The notes: a model not told the origin generated them from the letters alone. A stretch of DNA of 56,525 nucleotides from Chloroflexota bacterium (GCA_030550295.1 JAUQPQ010000003.1:1-56525), one strand, 5' to 3'. Shown: positions 20,494 to 29,346, numbered from the stretch's first letter. Numbers and translations are program-made.

Positions 20494-21237
20494 TTAGGTA
20501 TGGCCAGTGATGCGGTAGGCAGCCTCTTGGAAGCGGCGGCGGTAATCGTCTTGCTGGCGCAAGGTCTGGTTTACTTCTCCCTCTTGGTGAAGGGGTTCCC
20601 AAGTTCCTAGGGAAAGGTCAAGTATCTGCTTAGCTGCCTTAAGCGCCGGTAGTGAGTGGGCGGCCATCTGGGTGGCGAGGGAAAGGGCGCCTGCCAGCAG
20701 CTCTTCCTGGGGGAGGACGCGGTTGACGAGGCCCATACTTAGAGCCTCTTGGCAGTCTACGGGGCGGGCGGTGTAAATGATCTCCTTGGCTCGGGACAGC
20801 CCCACCAGGCGGGGGAGATAGGCTGCTCCAGTGACTAGGCCGTATTCGGCTCCAGGGAAGCGGAAGCGGACGTTGTGGGAGGCGAGACGGATGTCGCAGT
20901 AGATGGCCAGAAGGGCTCCTGCCCCGTAGGCGTAGCCATTGACGGCGGCGATGACAGGCTTGGGAAAGCGCAACACTTTGATGAGGGTGTTAGCTATCAA
21001 GGGGCCCAGATCGGGCTGGGCCACGGCCTCGGCCATATCGGCGCCGGCACAGAAGGCCTTATCCCCTGCCCCAGTGACCACAAGCACATGGACTGGATCG
21101 TCTTGGGCCAGGGCGTCCAGGGCGGCTGAGAGCTCTTGCGCCATTTGGCGGTCTATGGCGTTGCGGGTGTCGGGGCGGTTGAGGCGTAGGAGGGCCACAT
21201 GGCCCTGCTGTTCGAGTTGAAGACGCTGGTAGTCCAT
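20494..21237 (-). CDS. Enoyl-CoA hydratase/isomerase
   Basis: LLRLNRPDTRNAIDRQM, AFCAGADMAEAV, AAVNGYAYGAGALLAIYCDIRLAS. Confidence 0.92.
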   Translation of the reverse strand: MDYQRLQLEQQGHVALLRLNRPDTRNAIDRQMAQELSAALDALAQDDPVHVLVVTGAGDKAFCAGADMAEAVAQPDLGPLIANTLIKVLRFPKPVIAAVNGYAYGAGALLAIYCDIRLASHNVRFRFPGAEYGLVTGAAYLPRLVGLSRAKEIIYTARPVDCQEALSMGLVNRVLPQEELLAGALSLATQMAAHSLPALKAAKQILDLSLGTWEPLHQEGEVNQTLRQQDDYRRRFQEAAYRITGHT

Positions 21238-21256
21238 TTACGTGCCCGATAAGTAA

Positions 21257-21297
21257 AGGGCCTTGGGGAGAGAGGGCAACGCCTTCCCCAAGGCCCT
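21257..21297 (-). terminator. Candidate terminator/hairpin between the thiolase-like gene and the crotonase gene
   Basis: Perfect 13-bp inverted repeat AGGGCCTTGGGGA (21257-21269) / TCCCCAAGGCCCT (21285-21297); on the minus strand followed by TTACTTAT. Confidence 0.6.
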
Positions 21298-21304
21298 ATT
21301 GCTC

Positions 21305-22537
21305 CTAAACGGACAGGATGTGGATGCTAAGGGCTGCTGCCTCGCCCCTAACCATGCCGCCCCCGTTCTCGGTGAGGCCCACTTTGGCCCCCTCTACCTG
21401 GCGGGCCCCTGCCTCTCCTCTGAGCTGCCAGAAGATCTCACATATCTGGGCCACGCCGGTGGCGCCTATGGGGTGGCCTTTGGCAAGTAGCCCGCCGCTG
21501 GTATTAACGGGCTGCTTGCCCCCAAGCTTAGTGTAGCCGCTACGGATGAGGGAGGGGCCCTCCCCCTCGGCGCAAAGGCCGAGCTCTTCGTAAATTATGA
21601 GCTCAGCCGGGGCGCTGGCATCGTGCACTTCTATGACGTCCAAGTCCTTGGGGCCGATGCCCGCCTTCTGGTAGGCCAGCTGGGCTGTCTCGGTGGTGAT
21701 GCCCGGCTCCCCAGGAAGCCGGTCGCGACCTGAGGCCAGCACGGAGGCCCTCACATATACCGGCCGGGAAGTAAACTGGCGGGCCTTGTCAGCAGCCACA
21801 AGCACGACCGCTGCTGCCCCATCGCTTATGGGCGAGCACATAAGCCTAGTTAGAGGCTCCACTACGAGGGGGGCGTTGAGGATGTCCTCTATTGTGTACT
21901 CGCCTCCATATTGAGCCTTGGGGTTTAGGGAGCCGTGGTATAGGTTCTTTACCGCAACACGTGCGAAGTCTTCCTTAGTAGCGCCTGTCCTCTCCATATA
22001 ACGGCGGGCGAAGACGGCATAGAAGTCCATGAACATGCTCCGCCGCTCTCCGGCCCCCTCCTCGAAGGTTGGCTGCCTTTCGCTACTCTTCTCCTTGGCC
22101 TCCTTAGCGGCCTTGGCCATCTGCTGTACCCACTCCACGTCCACCGCGGCGCCGATAGCCTGGAAGGATCGCCTTTTATCTTCGTGGGTGAGCTTCTCCA
22201 TCCCTAGCACCAGGGCGATGTCGTACATGCCAGAGGCTACGTAGAGCCAGCCTAGGTGGAAGGCCGTGGAGGAGCTGGCGCAAGCGTTCTCCGTATTTAT
22301 TACAGGTATGCCCCCTATCCCTAGCTCCCTTAGCACCACCTGCCCCCGGATCATCTCTTGGCCGGTGATAAGGCCAGCGGTAGCGTTGCCTACCACTGCC
22401 ACCTGAAGCTTGGACTTGTCTATCCCTGCCGAATCGAGGGCCCCCTGTACCGCTTCCCGTGCCAAATCCTTCAAGCTACGGTCTAGAAACTTCCCAAACT
22501 TGGTCATCCCAGCCCCGATGATGGCTACGTCGCGCAT
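21305..22537 (-). CDS. Thiolase family protein (SCPx/acetyl-CoA acetyltransferase-like)
   Basis: MRDVAIIGAGMTKFGKF, NTENACASSSTAFHLG, EVHDASAPAELIIYEELGL, NTSGGLLAKGHPIGATGVAQI. Confidence 0.92.
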   Translation of the reverse strand: MRDVAIIGAGMTKFGKFLDRSLKDLAREAVQGALDSAGIDKSKLQVAVVGNATAGLITGQEMIRGQVVLRELGIGGIPVINTENACASSSTAFHLGWLYVASGMYDIALVLGMEKLTHEDKRRSFQAIGAAVDVEWVQQMAKAAKEAKEKSSERQPTFEEGAGERRSMFMDFYAVFARRYMERTGATKEDFARVAVKNLYHGSLNPKAQYGGEYTIEDILNAPLVVEPLTRLMCSPISDGAAAVVLVAADKARQFTSRPVYVRASVLASGRDRLPGEPGITTETAQLAYQKAGIGPKDLDVIEVHDASAPAELIIYEELGLCAEGEGPSLIRSGYTKLGGKQPVNTSGGLLAKGHPIGATGVAQICEIFWQLRGEAGARQVEGAKVGLTENGGGMVRGEAAALSIHILSV

Positions 22538-22569
22538 AACCTTTCCCTCCTTCTATAAAACCTGCCGTT

Positions 22570-22578
22570 ATTATAGCA
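22570..22578 (-). promoter_or_regulatory. Extended -10 promoter element for the thiolase-like gene
   Basis: Minus strand reads TGC-TATAAT, then AGAAGGAGGG ribosome-binding site before ATG at 22537. Confidence 0.5.
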
Positions 22579-22601
22579 CAAAGAGCTGGTGGGCCTACGC
22601 G

Positions 22602-23222
22602 TTATTGCTGCCGCCCCACTGCCTGGGAGTATAGCTCCTCCATATCGTCATAAGTGAGGGCGCCGTTATGGACGGCCACCACGATTCCGTTGGCGTTCAG
22701 GAACAGGCTCAGGGGCATTCCTATGCCGTGGTAGGCGGGAAAGAGCGTATCGTCAGGGTCGGCTAAGGCTACTGTAAAGGGGGAGGTGTTCTCAGTGGGC
22801 AGCGCCAACTTTTCGAGAAACCTCCTTGCCCGCTCGGCCGGCTCGGCCCGGTTGATGCCGATGACTATCAGGTCAGGATGGGCTTGGCGGAGGCGGTAAA
22901 TATCAACGAGTTCCCGGGCACACGGCTCGCACCAGCTAGCCCAAAAGTTGAGAAGGACGGGCCTGCCACGAAATTCGGCGAGGGTTACCCTTTTTGTTCC
23001 GTCTAGGGTGGAGGCCTCGAAATTGGGGGCCACTTCTCCTTGCCCGGGCCCCACCTTCAGGGTGGGCGCGCCCTCTGGCAGTGGGGTGAACAACAGCTTA
23101 GCGTTCCTAATCCCCTGCTGGGTGCCCAAATATCCGCTCACTTGCAATAGGCCTAGGACGCCCATTACTAGTGCCATTATCCCCATTATGGCTGCTAGGC
23201 GTCTCAGCATCCCTGAAGGCAT
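22602..23222 (-). CDS. TlpA/ResA-like thioredoxin family protein, membrane-anchored
   Basis: LAEFRGRPVLLNFWASWCEPCARELVDIYRL with N-terminal TM helix. Confidence 0.9.
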   Translation of the reverse strand: MPSGMLRRLAAIMGIMALVMGVLGLLQVSGYLGTQQGIRNAKLLFTPLPEGAPTLKVGPGQGEVAPNFEASTLDGTKRVTLAEFRGRPVLLNFWASWCEPCARELVDIYRLRQAHPDLIVIGINRAEPAERARRFLEKLALPTENTSPFTVALADPDDTLFPAYHGIGMPLSLFLNANGIVVAVHNGALTYDDMEELYSQAVGRQQ

Positions 23223-23225
23223 GGG

Positions 23226-24005
23226 CTACAACGTGGGCGTTAGTTTGGAAAAAGGCCCCCAGTCAAATAAGCTGTTGAGGTTGATGAGACTATTAGTAAA
23301 GATGAGCACTCCTACCACTACCAAAGTGGCCCCGCTCACATAATTTATCACAGGGGAGATGAGCCTAAGCCACCTATATAGGGGCAGAAGGGCATTAAAG
23401 GCTAGGCCCAGGAGTAGGAAGGGGATGGCTAGCCCCGCTGAGTAGGCCCCTAAGAGGACTGCTGCCTGCGCTACGTTAGCGCCGGATACGGCCAGGGCCA
23501 GGATGGCCCCTAGGGTAGGTCCAATACATGGGCTCCAGCCAGCGGCAAAGGAGCAGCCTACTAGAAAGGAACGTAAGTAGCCCGTTCCACCCTCTATTCC
23601 CAGCCGTTGCTCCCTTTCCAAAAAGGGAATGGTGATAACTCCAGCAAGGTGTAGCCCCAAGGCGATGAGCAAGGAGCCGGCCACCTTCTGCACTATGTCT
23701 TGGTGCTCACGCAAAAAAAAGCCGATTATCCCTAAAGATACCCCAAGGGAGACAAAGACGACGGAGAAGCCAAAGGTAAAACTGAGGGAGTGTAGGAAGG
23801 GGGCATACGCCCTTGCCTTTATCTCTGTGGGGGAGCCATGCTTTCCCCCGGTGATTGGGGTAGTGGAGGTACCAGTAAGGTAAGTCAGATAAGGTGGCAC
23901 AAGAGGTAAGAGGCATGGGGAGAGAAAGGAGAAAAGCCCTGCACCCAGCGCCACTAGCAAACTTATGCCTCCCACTTCCAATCTGGGATACCTCCTGCCG
24001 GCCAA
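23226..24005 (-). CDS. ccdA: Cytochrome c biogenesis protein CcdA (true start probably a few codons inside)
   Basis: GAGLFSFLSPCLLPLVPPYLTYLTG, GCSFAAGWSPCIGPTLGAIL, multi-TM. Confidence 0.9.
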   Translation of the reverse strand: MAGRRYPRLEVGGISLLVALGAGLFSFLSPCLLPLVPPYLTYLTGTSTTPITGGKHGSPTEIKARAYAPFLHSLSFTFGFSVVFVSLGVSLGIIGFFLREHQDIVQKVAGSLLIALGLHLAGVITIPFLEREQRLGIEGGTGYLRSFLVGCSFAAGWSPCIGPTLGAILALAVSGANVAQAAVLLGAYSAGLAIPFLLLGLAFNALLPLYRWLRLISPVINYVSGATLVVVGVLIFTNSLINLNSLFDWGPFSKLTPTL

Positions 24006-26146
24006 ATTGGCAGCTTTTTAACCAGAAGGTCTACTCGGTTTCCCCAGCGGCGCAGAAAGCGGTAGAAATTTCGTTTGCTTAACCGGTCGCGCTCGTGGGG
24101 GTCTAACCTTTCCCATTCCCAGTGGGTAGATCGGTAAGCAGGAATATCAGGGCAGCATACTGTGCGCCACCCCAGTGCCCTTACCCTGAAGGACAAGTCA
24201 AGGTCTAGGTGACGGTAGAAGCGGAATTTTTCGTCCAAGGGTGTTACTTGCTGGATGACCATCCTTGGTATGAGCATGAGATAACCTTGGAGGGCGTCCA
24301 CGTCGCAGTCCAGTTCTACCTCATAGAAGTGGCGAAGGTCGGCGGTGTAAAGGCCCCAACGGCCCATAATCCCTAGGGTTGGATCTTGGGAGAGGCGTTC
24401 CAGATAGGGTTCCAGGGGCCCAGTGAGCCTTACTGAGCTGTCCAACCACAGGAACCAGCGGCCCTTGGCTTGTCGAAGGGTCACGTTGCGGGCCATAGCC
24501 TCTCCCAGGAAGTGGTCGGCACGGAGCACCCGTACTCGAGGGTCGGTGGCGGCTAGATGTTCCAAGAAGGATACCGTCTCGTCAGTGGAGCCGTTGTCCA
24601 CCAATATGATCTCGTCGTCTTCCCTTAGCCAGGGCAAGAGGCTATCTATGCAAGGCTGGAGGTGAGGCAAGTTGTCCCGGGCCAATAGGCTCACCGTTAT
24701 GCGCTTTTGGGGTGGCTCGTGAAGAAGGGAGGGGACATCGGTGCTACGTGATATGGTGGGGAATTCTTCTTTCCACTTGGGTCTAAGAAGTATGCGAGAG
24801 GTGCGGCGCCCATCGCGCACTTCGTAGCCCCTACCCTCGATTTGGGCCCTTAGGGCGTCTGCATCGGCATATCGGCGCTGACATCGCAAACGGTCTCGAG
24901 CCCTAGCCAGAGAGGCGATATCGGCAGGAAGCTCTACTTTCTCGGGGGGACGGTCCAGGGCCAGCCCTAGCACCGAGTCAAATTCCAGTAAAAGCCTTCT
25001 TTTGGTGGAGCTGGGGAGGCTGGAGCGTGCCACCTCCCAGGCGACGGCCAATGCCCTTGGGAGGGACAGGTCATAACACACTGCCTCCCAAAACATCTTT
25101 CGGAGCTTCTCCGCTTTATCAGGGTCAGGTCGGCCCCTGCTACCAGTTTGGGTATGGAGCTGTAACCTGGAAAGGGCGCGCTGGGAGGCCCGCAGGGCCT
25201 CCCAGGTGAAGTTCATGGGATGCCTGTAGTGGACGGTGGCGCACAGGTAACGGAAGGCTAAGGGATGGAAGCCGCGGGCTTCCAGGTCGGACAGGGTGTA
25301 GACGTTGCCTGTGGACTTGGCCATCTTTAGCCCGTCGACTAAAAGGTGGGCCCCGTGAACCCAATACCGAGCGAAGGGGCTGTCGTAGGCGGCCTCGCTC
25401 TGGGCTATCTCGTCCTCATGGTGAGGGAAGATATTGTCCACTCCTCCGGTGTGGATGTCCAGGTGGGGCCCTAAGTAACGTATTGCCATGGCAGAGCACT
25501 CGATGTGCCAACCGGGGAAGCCATAGCCCCAGGGGCTGAGCCACTTGAGGAGGCGGCCTGGTTCGGCTGCCTTCCATAGGGCAAAGTCCCTAGGGTCTTC
25601 CTTTAGCGGATCGACATCGGAGCGGACTCCTGCTAAAAGCTCTGGGCCTGTCTGCCCAGAAAGCCTTCCGTAGGTGGGGAAGGCGGATACGCGAAAATAG
25701 ACGTTCCCACTGCGCTCATAGGCGTACCCTTTCTCTAGTAGCCGTTCCACCAGCCTTATCATCTCTTCCACGTGTTCTGTGGCCTTAGGATAGTAGTGGG
25801 CAGATAAGATATTGAGACGCCTTTCGTCGCGTAAGAAGGCCTCGGTGTAGAAGTGGGCGATCTCCTGTGGGGTCTTACCCTCGGCGAGGGCGGCAGCGAT
25901 AACCTTGTCATCGCCCCTTTCTAGCTGCTCTTGACGCATGTGTCCTACATCTGTGATGTTCTTGACGTGGATCACCTCGTATCCCAGGGATTCAAGCACC
26001 CTGCGCAGCCAGTCCACCATGAGATATGTGCGCAAGTTGCCGATGTGCGCATACCTGTATACAGTTGGCCCGCACGAATATAGGCGGACGCGCCCTGGTT
26101 CTAAGGGGGTAAAAGGCTCGATACGCCTGGTCAGGGTGTTGAACAG
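23963..26146 (-). CDS. cysS: Cysteine--tRNA ligase fused to C-terminal family 2 glycosyltransferase
   Basis: In-frame extension upstream of the track ORF (26035) restores LFNTLTRRIEPFTPLEPGRVRLYSCGPTVYRYAHIGNLR; plus GWHIECSAM, HTGGVDNIFPHHEDEIAQSEA, KMAKSTGN; from about 24715 downward KRITVSLLARDNLPHLQPCIDSLL..DDEIILVDNGSTDET..ARNVTLRQAKGRWFLWLDSSV is GT2. Start codon unclear (CTG at 26146 tentative). Confidence 0.88.
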   Translation of the reverse strand: MFNTLTRRIEPFTPLEPGRVRLYSCGPTVYRYAHIGNLRTYLMVDWLRRVLESLGYEVIHVKNITDVGHMRQEQLERGDDKVIAAALAEGKTPQEIAHFYTEAFLRDERRLNILSAHYYPKATEHVEEMIRLVERLLEKGYAYERSGNVYFRVSAFPTYGRLSGQTGPELLAGVRSDVDPLKEDPRDFALWKAAEPGRLLKWLSPWGYGFPGWHIECSAMAIRYLGPHLDIHTGGVDNIFPHHEDEIAQSEAAYDSPFARYWVHGAHLLVDGLKMAKSTGNVYTLSDLEARGFHPLAFRYLCATVHYRHPMNFTWEALRASQRALSRLQLHTQTGSRGRPDPDKAEKLRKMFWEAVCYDLSLPRALAVAWEVARSSLPSSTKRRLLLEFDSVLGLALDRPPEKVELPADIASLARARDRLRCQRRYADADALRAQIEGRGYEVRDGRRTSRILLRPKWKEEFPTISRSTDVPSLLHEPPQKRITVSLLARDNLPHLQPCIDSLLPWLREDDEIILVDNGSTDETVSFLEHLAATDPRVRVLRADHFLGEAMARNVTLRQAKGRWFLWLDSSVRLTGPLEPYLERLSQDPTLGIMGRWGLYTADLRHFYEVELDCDVDALQGYLMLIPRMVIQQVTPLDEKFRFYRHLDLDLSFRVRALGWRTVCCPDIPAYRSTHWEWERLDPHERDRLSKRNFYRFLRRWGNRVDLLVKKLPIWPAGGIPDWKWEA

Positions 26147-26157
26147 ATGGAGAGATG

Positions 26158-26174
26158 GGGCCGGGACCCGGCCC
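26158..26174. repeat. Perfect GC palindrome upstream of the cysS coding region
   Basis: GGGCCGGG-A-CCCGGCCC, 8-bp arms around a single base. Confidence 0.85.
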
Positions 26175-26186
26175 TCAGGTGATCTC

Positions 26187-26399
26187 TCAACCGTGTTCTC
26201 CCTCCCAGCCTATCTCCACTTCGTCTTCGCCCCAAATGATGATGGGGACAGTAACTGAGTACTGAAGCGCCTCTTCCCACCACTGGGTCTTTCGGTCAAC
26301 CGCCCTCTCCTCTACTTCAAAGCCCCTTGCCCGTAGGTCGGCCACCGCTTTCTGGCTGACGGGGCAGCTAGTAAGTGTATAGACTATAACTTTGCTCAT
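26187..26399 (-). CDS. Glutaredoxin/NrdH-like small protein with a single active-site Cys (CPVS)
   Basis: KVIVYTLTSCPVSQKAVADLRARGFEVEERAVD...QYSVTVPIIIWGEDEVEIGW. Confidence 0.78.
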   Translation of the reverse strand: MSKVIVYTLTSCPVSQKAVADLRARGFEVEERAVDRKTQWWEEALQYSVTVPIIIWGEDEVEIGWEGEHG

Positions 26400-26450
26400 G
26401 GTGCCACCTACCCCTAATGATATCCCGCGTGGTAGGCCGTGTCAGCACGC

Positions 26451-27845
26451 CTACACCCGTATAAGCTTCCAATGTCCCCCTCGGAACCGAAGCCACATGA
26501 GAAAGGCCCTTGTGCTTATGTCTATTACCGCCCCTATCCATGCGCCCGGTGCTCCCAGGCCAGCCTTTATGGCCAGCAGATAAGCCGGCCCTAGCCGTAC
26601 TATCCACGTCCCGAAGGCGGTGATAACCATCACTGAACCAGTATCGCCGGCTCCTCTGAGGCCGCCGCTGAAGGCCAAGTTAGCCCCTAACGCGGGCATG
26701 GCGAAACCGAAAATGAACATGAGCCTACGCCCTAGCTCTACTACCTCTTCGGCCCCCTCACCCGCCACGAAAAGAGATGTTATAGGCCCGCCGAAGAGCA
26801 TAAGGAGGAGCCCCACCGCCCCCATAACGGCTGAGGCGTAAAGGGCAGCCGAATAGACGGCCCTCTCAGCAAAGCGAGGCCTCTTTGCTCCCAGTCCCTG
26901 GCCTACCAGGGCGGCGGAGGCTACACTTATGCCAAAGCCGGCGTTAAAGGCGAGGCTCTGTATTGCCAACGCTACTCCATGGGCAGCAACGGCTGTGGTG
27001 CCTAGCGAGGCCACGATTCTGGTATAAAGCATGAAGGCCAAGTTAAATTGGGCCTGTTCCAGGGCAGTTGGCGCCCCTATACCCAAGATTCGCCACATCT
27101 CGCCTAAATGGGGTTTGGCCTTGGGTGACCACCTGAGCACCAGCCTGCGAGAGGCCAACAAGGCCAATATTAAGACTGCCCCAAGCGAGGCGGCGATAGT
27201 AAATCCTGCCCCAGACCCTACTACCTCGAGGCGTGGGAAGGGACCAGGGCCGTTTATGAGGGCATACGCCATGACGGCATTGATCACGTTCACCAATACC
27301 CCTATCGCCATGGGGGTACGCGTGTCTCCAGCCCCTTGAAGGACGGAGTTGGCTGAGGAGAGCACCGACCAGAAAGGCATGCCAAAGGCTGCCGCCTGCA
27401 GATACTGGGTGCCCAGGCGGCGTGCCTCTGCCTCGGCCCCTAGCATGCCTAAGGCCCAGCGGCTGAAGAACCAAAGGCTTACCATCAGTGCTGCCCCCCA
27501 TACCGATGCCATAGCTAAGGCAGCAGCTACTGCCCTTTCGGCCCTTGTCTGATCTTTGGCCCCCACGCTTCGGGCCACCACAGCGATAGCTCCAACCCCT
27601 ATGGCGTTTATGCCCCCAAAGGCAAACCAGAAGATCTGGGCCCCAAGGCGTAGACCTGCTAAAGCATCCTCCCCTAGATGCCCGACTAAAAAGGTGTCCA
27701 CCAGTTGGACCATGGAATAGCTCACTTGCTGCACCATTACGGGCCAGGCCAGCCGGAACACTGTTCGCCCCAGGCGGGTCTCATCTAGGGCAGCTATAGG
27801 CAGGGCCCTACTCCTGGACGCCGATTCCGTCATCTCTCTACACAC
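26451..27845 (-). CDS. MATE family efflux transporter
   Basis: RLAWPVMVQQVSYSMVQLVDTFLVGHLGEDALAG; 12 TM pattern; SGGLRGAGDTG. Confidence 0.92.
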   Translation of the reverse strand: MCREMTESASRSRALPIAALDETRLGRTVFRLAWPVMVQQVSYSMVQLVDTFLVGHLGEDALAGLRLGAQIFWFAFGGINAIGVGAIAVVARSVGAKDQTRAERAVAAALAMASVWGAALMVSLWFFSRWALGMLGAEAEARRLGTQYLQAAAFGMPFWSVLSSANSVLQGAGDTRTPMAIGVLVNVINAVMAYALINGPGPFPRLEVVGSGAGFTIAASLGAVLILALLASRRLVLRWSPKAKPHLGEMWRILGIGAPTALEQAQFNLAFMLYTRIVASLGTTAVAAHGVALAIQSLAFNAGFGISVASAALVGQGLGAKRPRFAERAVYSAALYASAVMGAVGLLLMLFGGPITSLFVAGEGAEEVVELGRRLMFIFGFAMPALGANLAFSGGLRGAGDTGSVMVITAFGTWIVRLGPAYLLAIKAGLGAPGAWIGAVIDISTRAFLMWLRFRGGHWKLIRV

Positions 27846-27853
27846 AGTAGGGT

Positions 27854-28522
27854 ATGATGATGGTGGGCCTCAAACTAGAGATAGAGCAAGGAGTCATGGA
27901 GGGCCACAAGTGTTTCGCTGCTATCTATGACTTTCTGATGGCTCGGGCAGAGAAGACTTTCATGCGGGCCATTAGGTCAGAGGTAGTAGGGAAGGCCAGG
28001 GGGCGCACGTTAGAGATCGGTTGCGGGACTGGGGCAAGCTTCCCCTATTATCCCGATCCCTCCGCCGTCACTGCTACCGAGCCTGACCCCTTTATGTTGC
28101 AGCGGGCCCGCCGGCGGGCCCGTCTAATGGGTATCCCTTTGACTATCATCAGGGCCCGTGCCGAGCTCCTCCCCTTCCCAGACTCCTCCTTTGATACGGT
28201 GATCAGCGTTTTCGTTTTCTGCAGCGTGCAAGATGTGCGCCGCTCTTTGGCTGAGGTGCGCCGTGTCCTGAGGTCTCATGGGGAGCTACGGTTTTACGAG
28301 CACGTGCGCTACGACCACCGATGGGGCGCCCTGGCCCAAGACGCTGTCACGCCCTTGTGGCAATGGCTAGGGGGAGGGTGCCATCCTAATCGGGACACGC
28401 CACGCCTGCTTGAGGAGGCAGGTTTTAGGATAGTCCGCTTGGAGGTCTTCAAGCTCGATCCGCCTGTGCCGCCGCTACTTTTTATACGGCCCCAGGTCTT
28501 AGGGGTGGCCCGTCCAGTTTAG
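27854..28522 (+). CDS. Class I SAM-dependent methyltransferase
   Basis: RTLEIGCGTGASFPYYPD, ELLPFPDSSFDTVISVFVFCSVQDVRRSLAEVRRVLR. Confidence 0.92.
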   Translation: MMMVGLKLEIEQGVMEGHKCFAAIYDFLMARAEKTFMRAIRSEVVGKARGRTLEIGCGTGASFPYYPDPSAVTATEPDPFMLQRARRRARLMGIPLTIIRARAELLPFPDSSFDTVISVFVFCSVQDVRRSLAEVRRVLRSHGELRFYEHVRYDHRWGALAQDAVTPLWQWLGGGCHPNRDTPRLLEEAGFRIVRLEVFKLDPPVPPLLFIRPQVLGVARPV

Positions 28523-28524
28523 CT

Positions 28525-29346
28525 ATGGGCGGTCTTGTTTTGGTGCTAGGGGCAGGGGGGATCCGCGGCTGGGCCCATGTGGGGGTGCTCAAAGTTCTCC
28601 ACCAGGCCCAGCTGCCCATTCAGGCCATAGTAGGGGCTAGCGCAGGATCCCTCATAGGTGCCCTCTATGCTGCCCACCGTGATGTCGGCCTAATGCTGGA
28701 GGTGGCCTCTTCGGCCAACGTGGCCTCTCTGACGACCTGGTTTCTGGGTGGACTGAAGATAGGGCCTGATGCACCGGGGTTTGGGCGACGCCTTTGGCAG
28801 GCCTACGGCCATCTAGACTTCGGGGAGATGGCCATCGCCTTTAGGGCGGCTGCCCTTGATGTGGCTACAGGCGAGCGGGTGCTCATAGGCTCTGGCAACG
28901 TAGGAAGGGCAGTGGAGGCAAGCATACGCCCGCCTGGGCTCTTGCCCCCTGTGCTTATAGGGGGAAGGCCCCTTGTGGACGGTGGCCTGCACGATACTGT
29001 CCCCACCGCTCTAGCTATAGCTGCCTTTCCCCAACTGACAACGGTAGCGGTGCCGGTGGGTGAGTTCATAGTGTTGCCCAAGGCATTACAGCCTATCTCC
29101 CGGCAGGCGTCCCGCGTGATATGGGGCCTTGGTGTGGATCCTCGATCTCGCATAGGGGGGCTGGCCTTCATGGCCCATCTGTTAAGCCAAGGGAGGCCTC
29201 AGAGGCTACCCCCTCAGGCCTACATCGTCCCTCGACTGCGGGGCATCATGGCCATCCTTCCCTTCCGCATAGAAGAGGCCATCCGGCGCGGTGAGAAGGC
29301 AGCTAGGGCCGCCCTACCTTACCTGCGCCAGCTCTTCCAGGGCTAG
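28525..29346 (+). CDS. Patatin-like phospholipase family protein
   Basis: VLGAGGIRGWAHVGVLKVL (oxyanion glycine loop), GASAGSLIGALYA nucleophile elbow, LVDGGLHDTVP. Confidence 0.93.
   Translation: MGGLVLVLGAGGIRGWAHVGVLKVLHQAQLPIQAIVGASAGSLIGALYAAHRDVGLMLEVASSANVASLTTWFLGGLKIGPDAPGFGRRLWQAYGHLDFGEMAIAFRAAALDVATGERVLIGSGNVGRAVEASIRPPGLLPPVLIGGRPLVDGGLHDTVPTALAIAAFPQLTTVAVPVGEFIVLPKALQPISRQASRVIWGLGVDPRSRIGGLAFMAHLLSQGRPQRLPPQAYIVPRLRGIMAILPFRIEEAIRRGEKAARAALPYLRQLFQG

Noticed and set aside
26104-26212. T-box or other riboswitch upstream of cysS
   Set aside because: Only ~40 nt separate the upstream gene stop and the apparent CysRS start, and no T-box (TGGNACCGCG) motif is present.
26432-26454. 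GTAGG-C-CGTG...CACG-CCTAC hairpin between MATE and glutaredoxin-like genes
   Set aside because: Bulged stem, overlaps the MATE stop codon and has no T-run; too weak to call a terminator.
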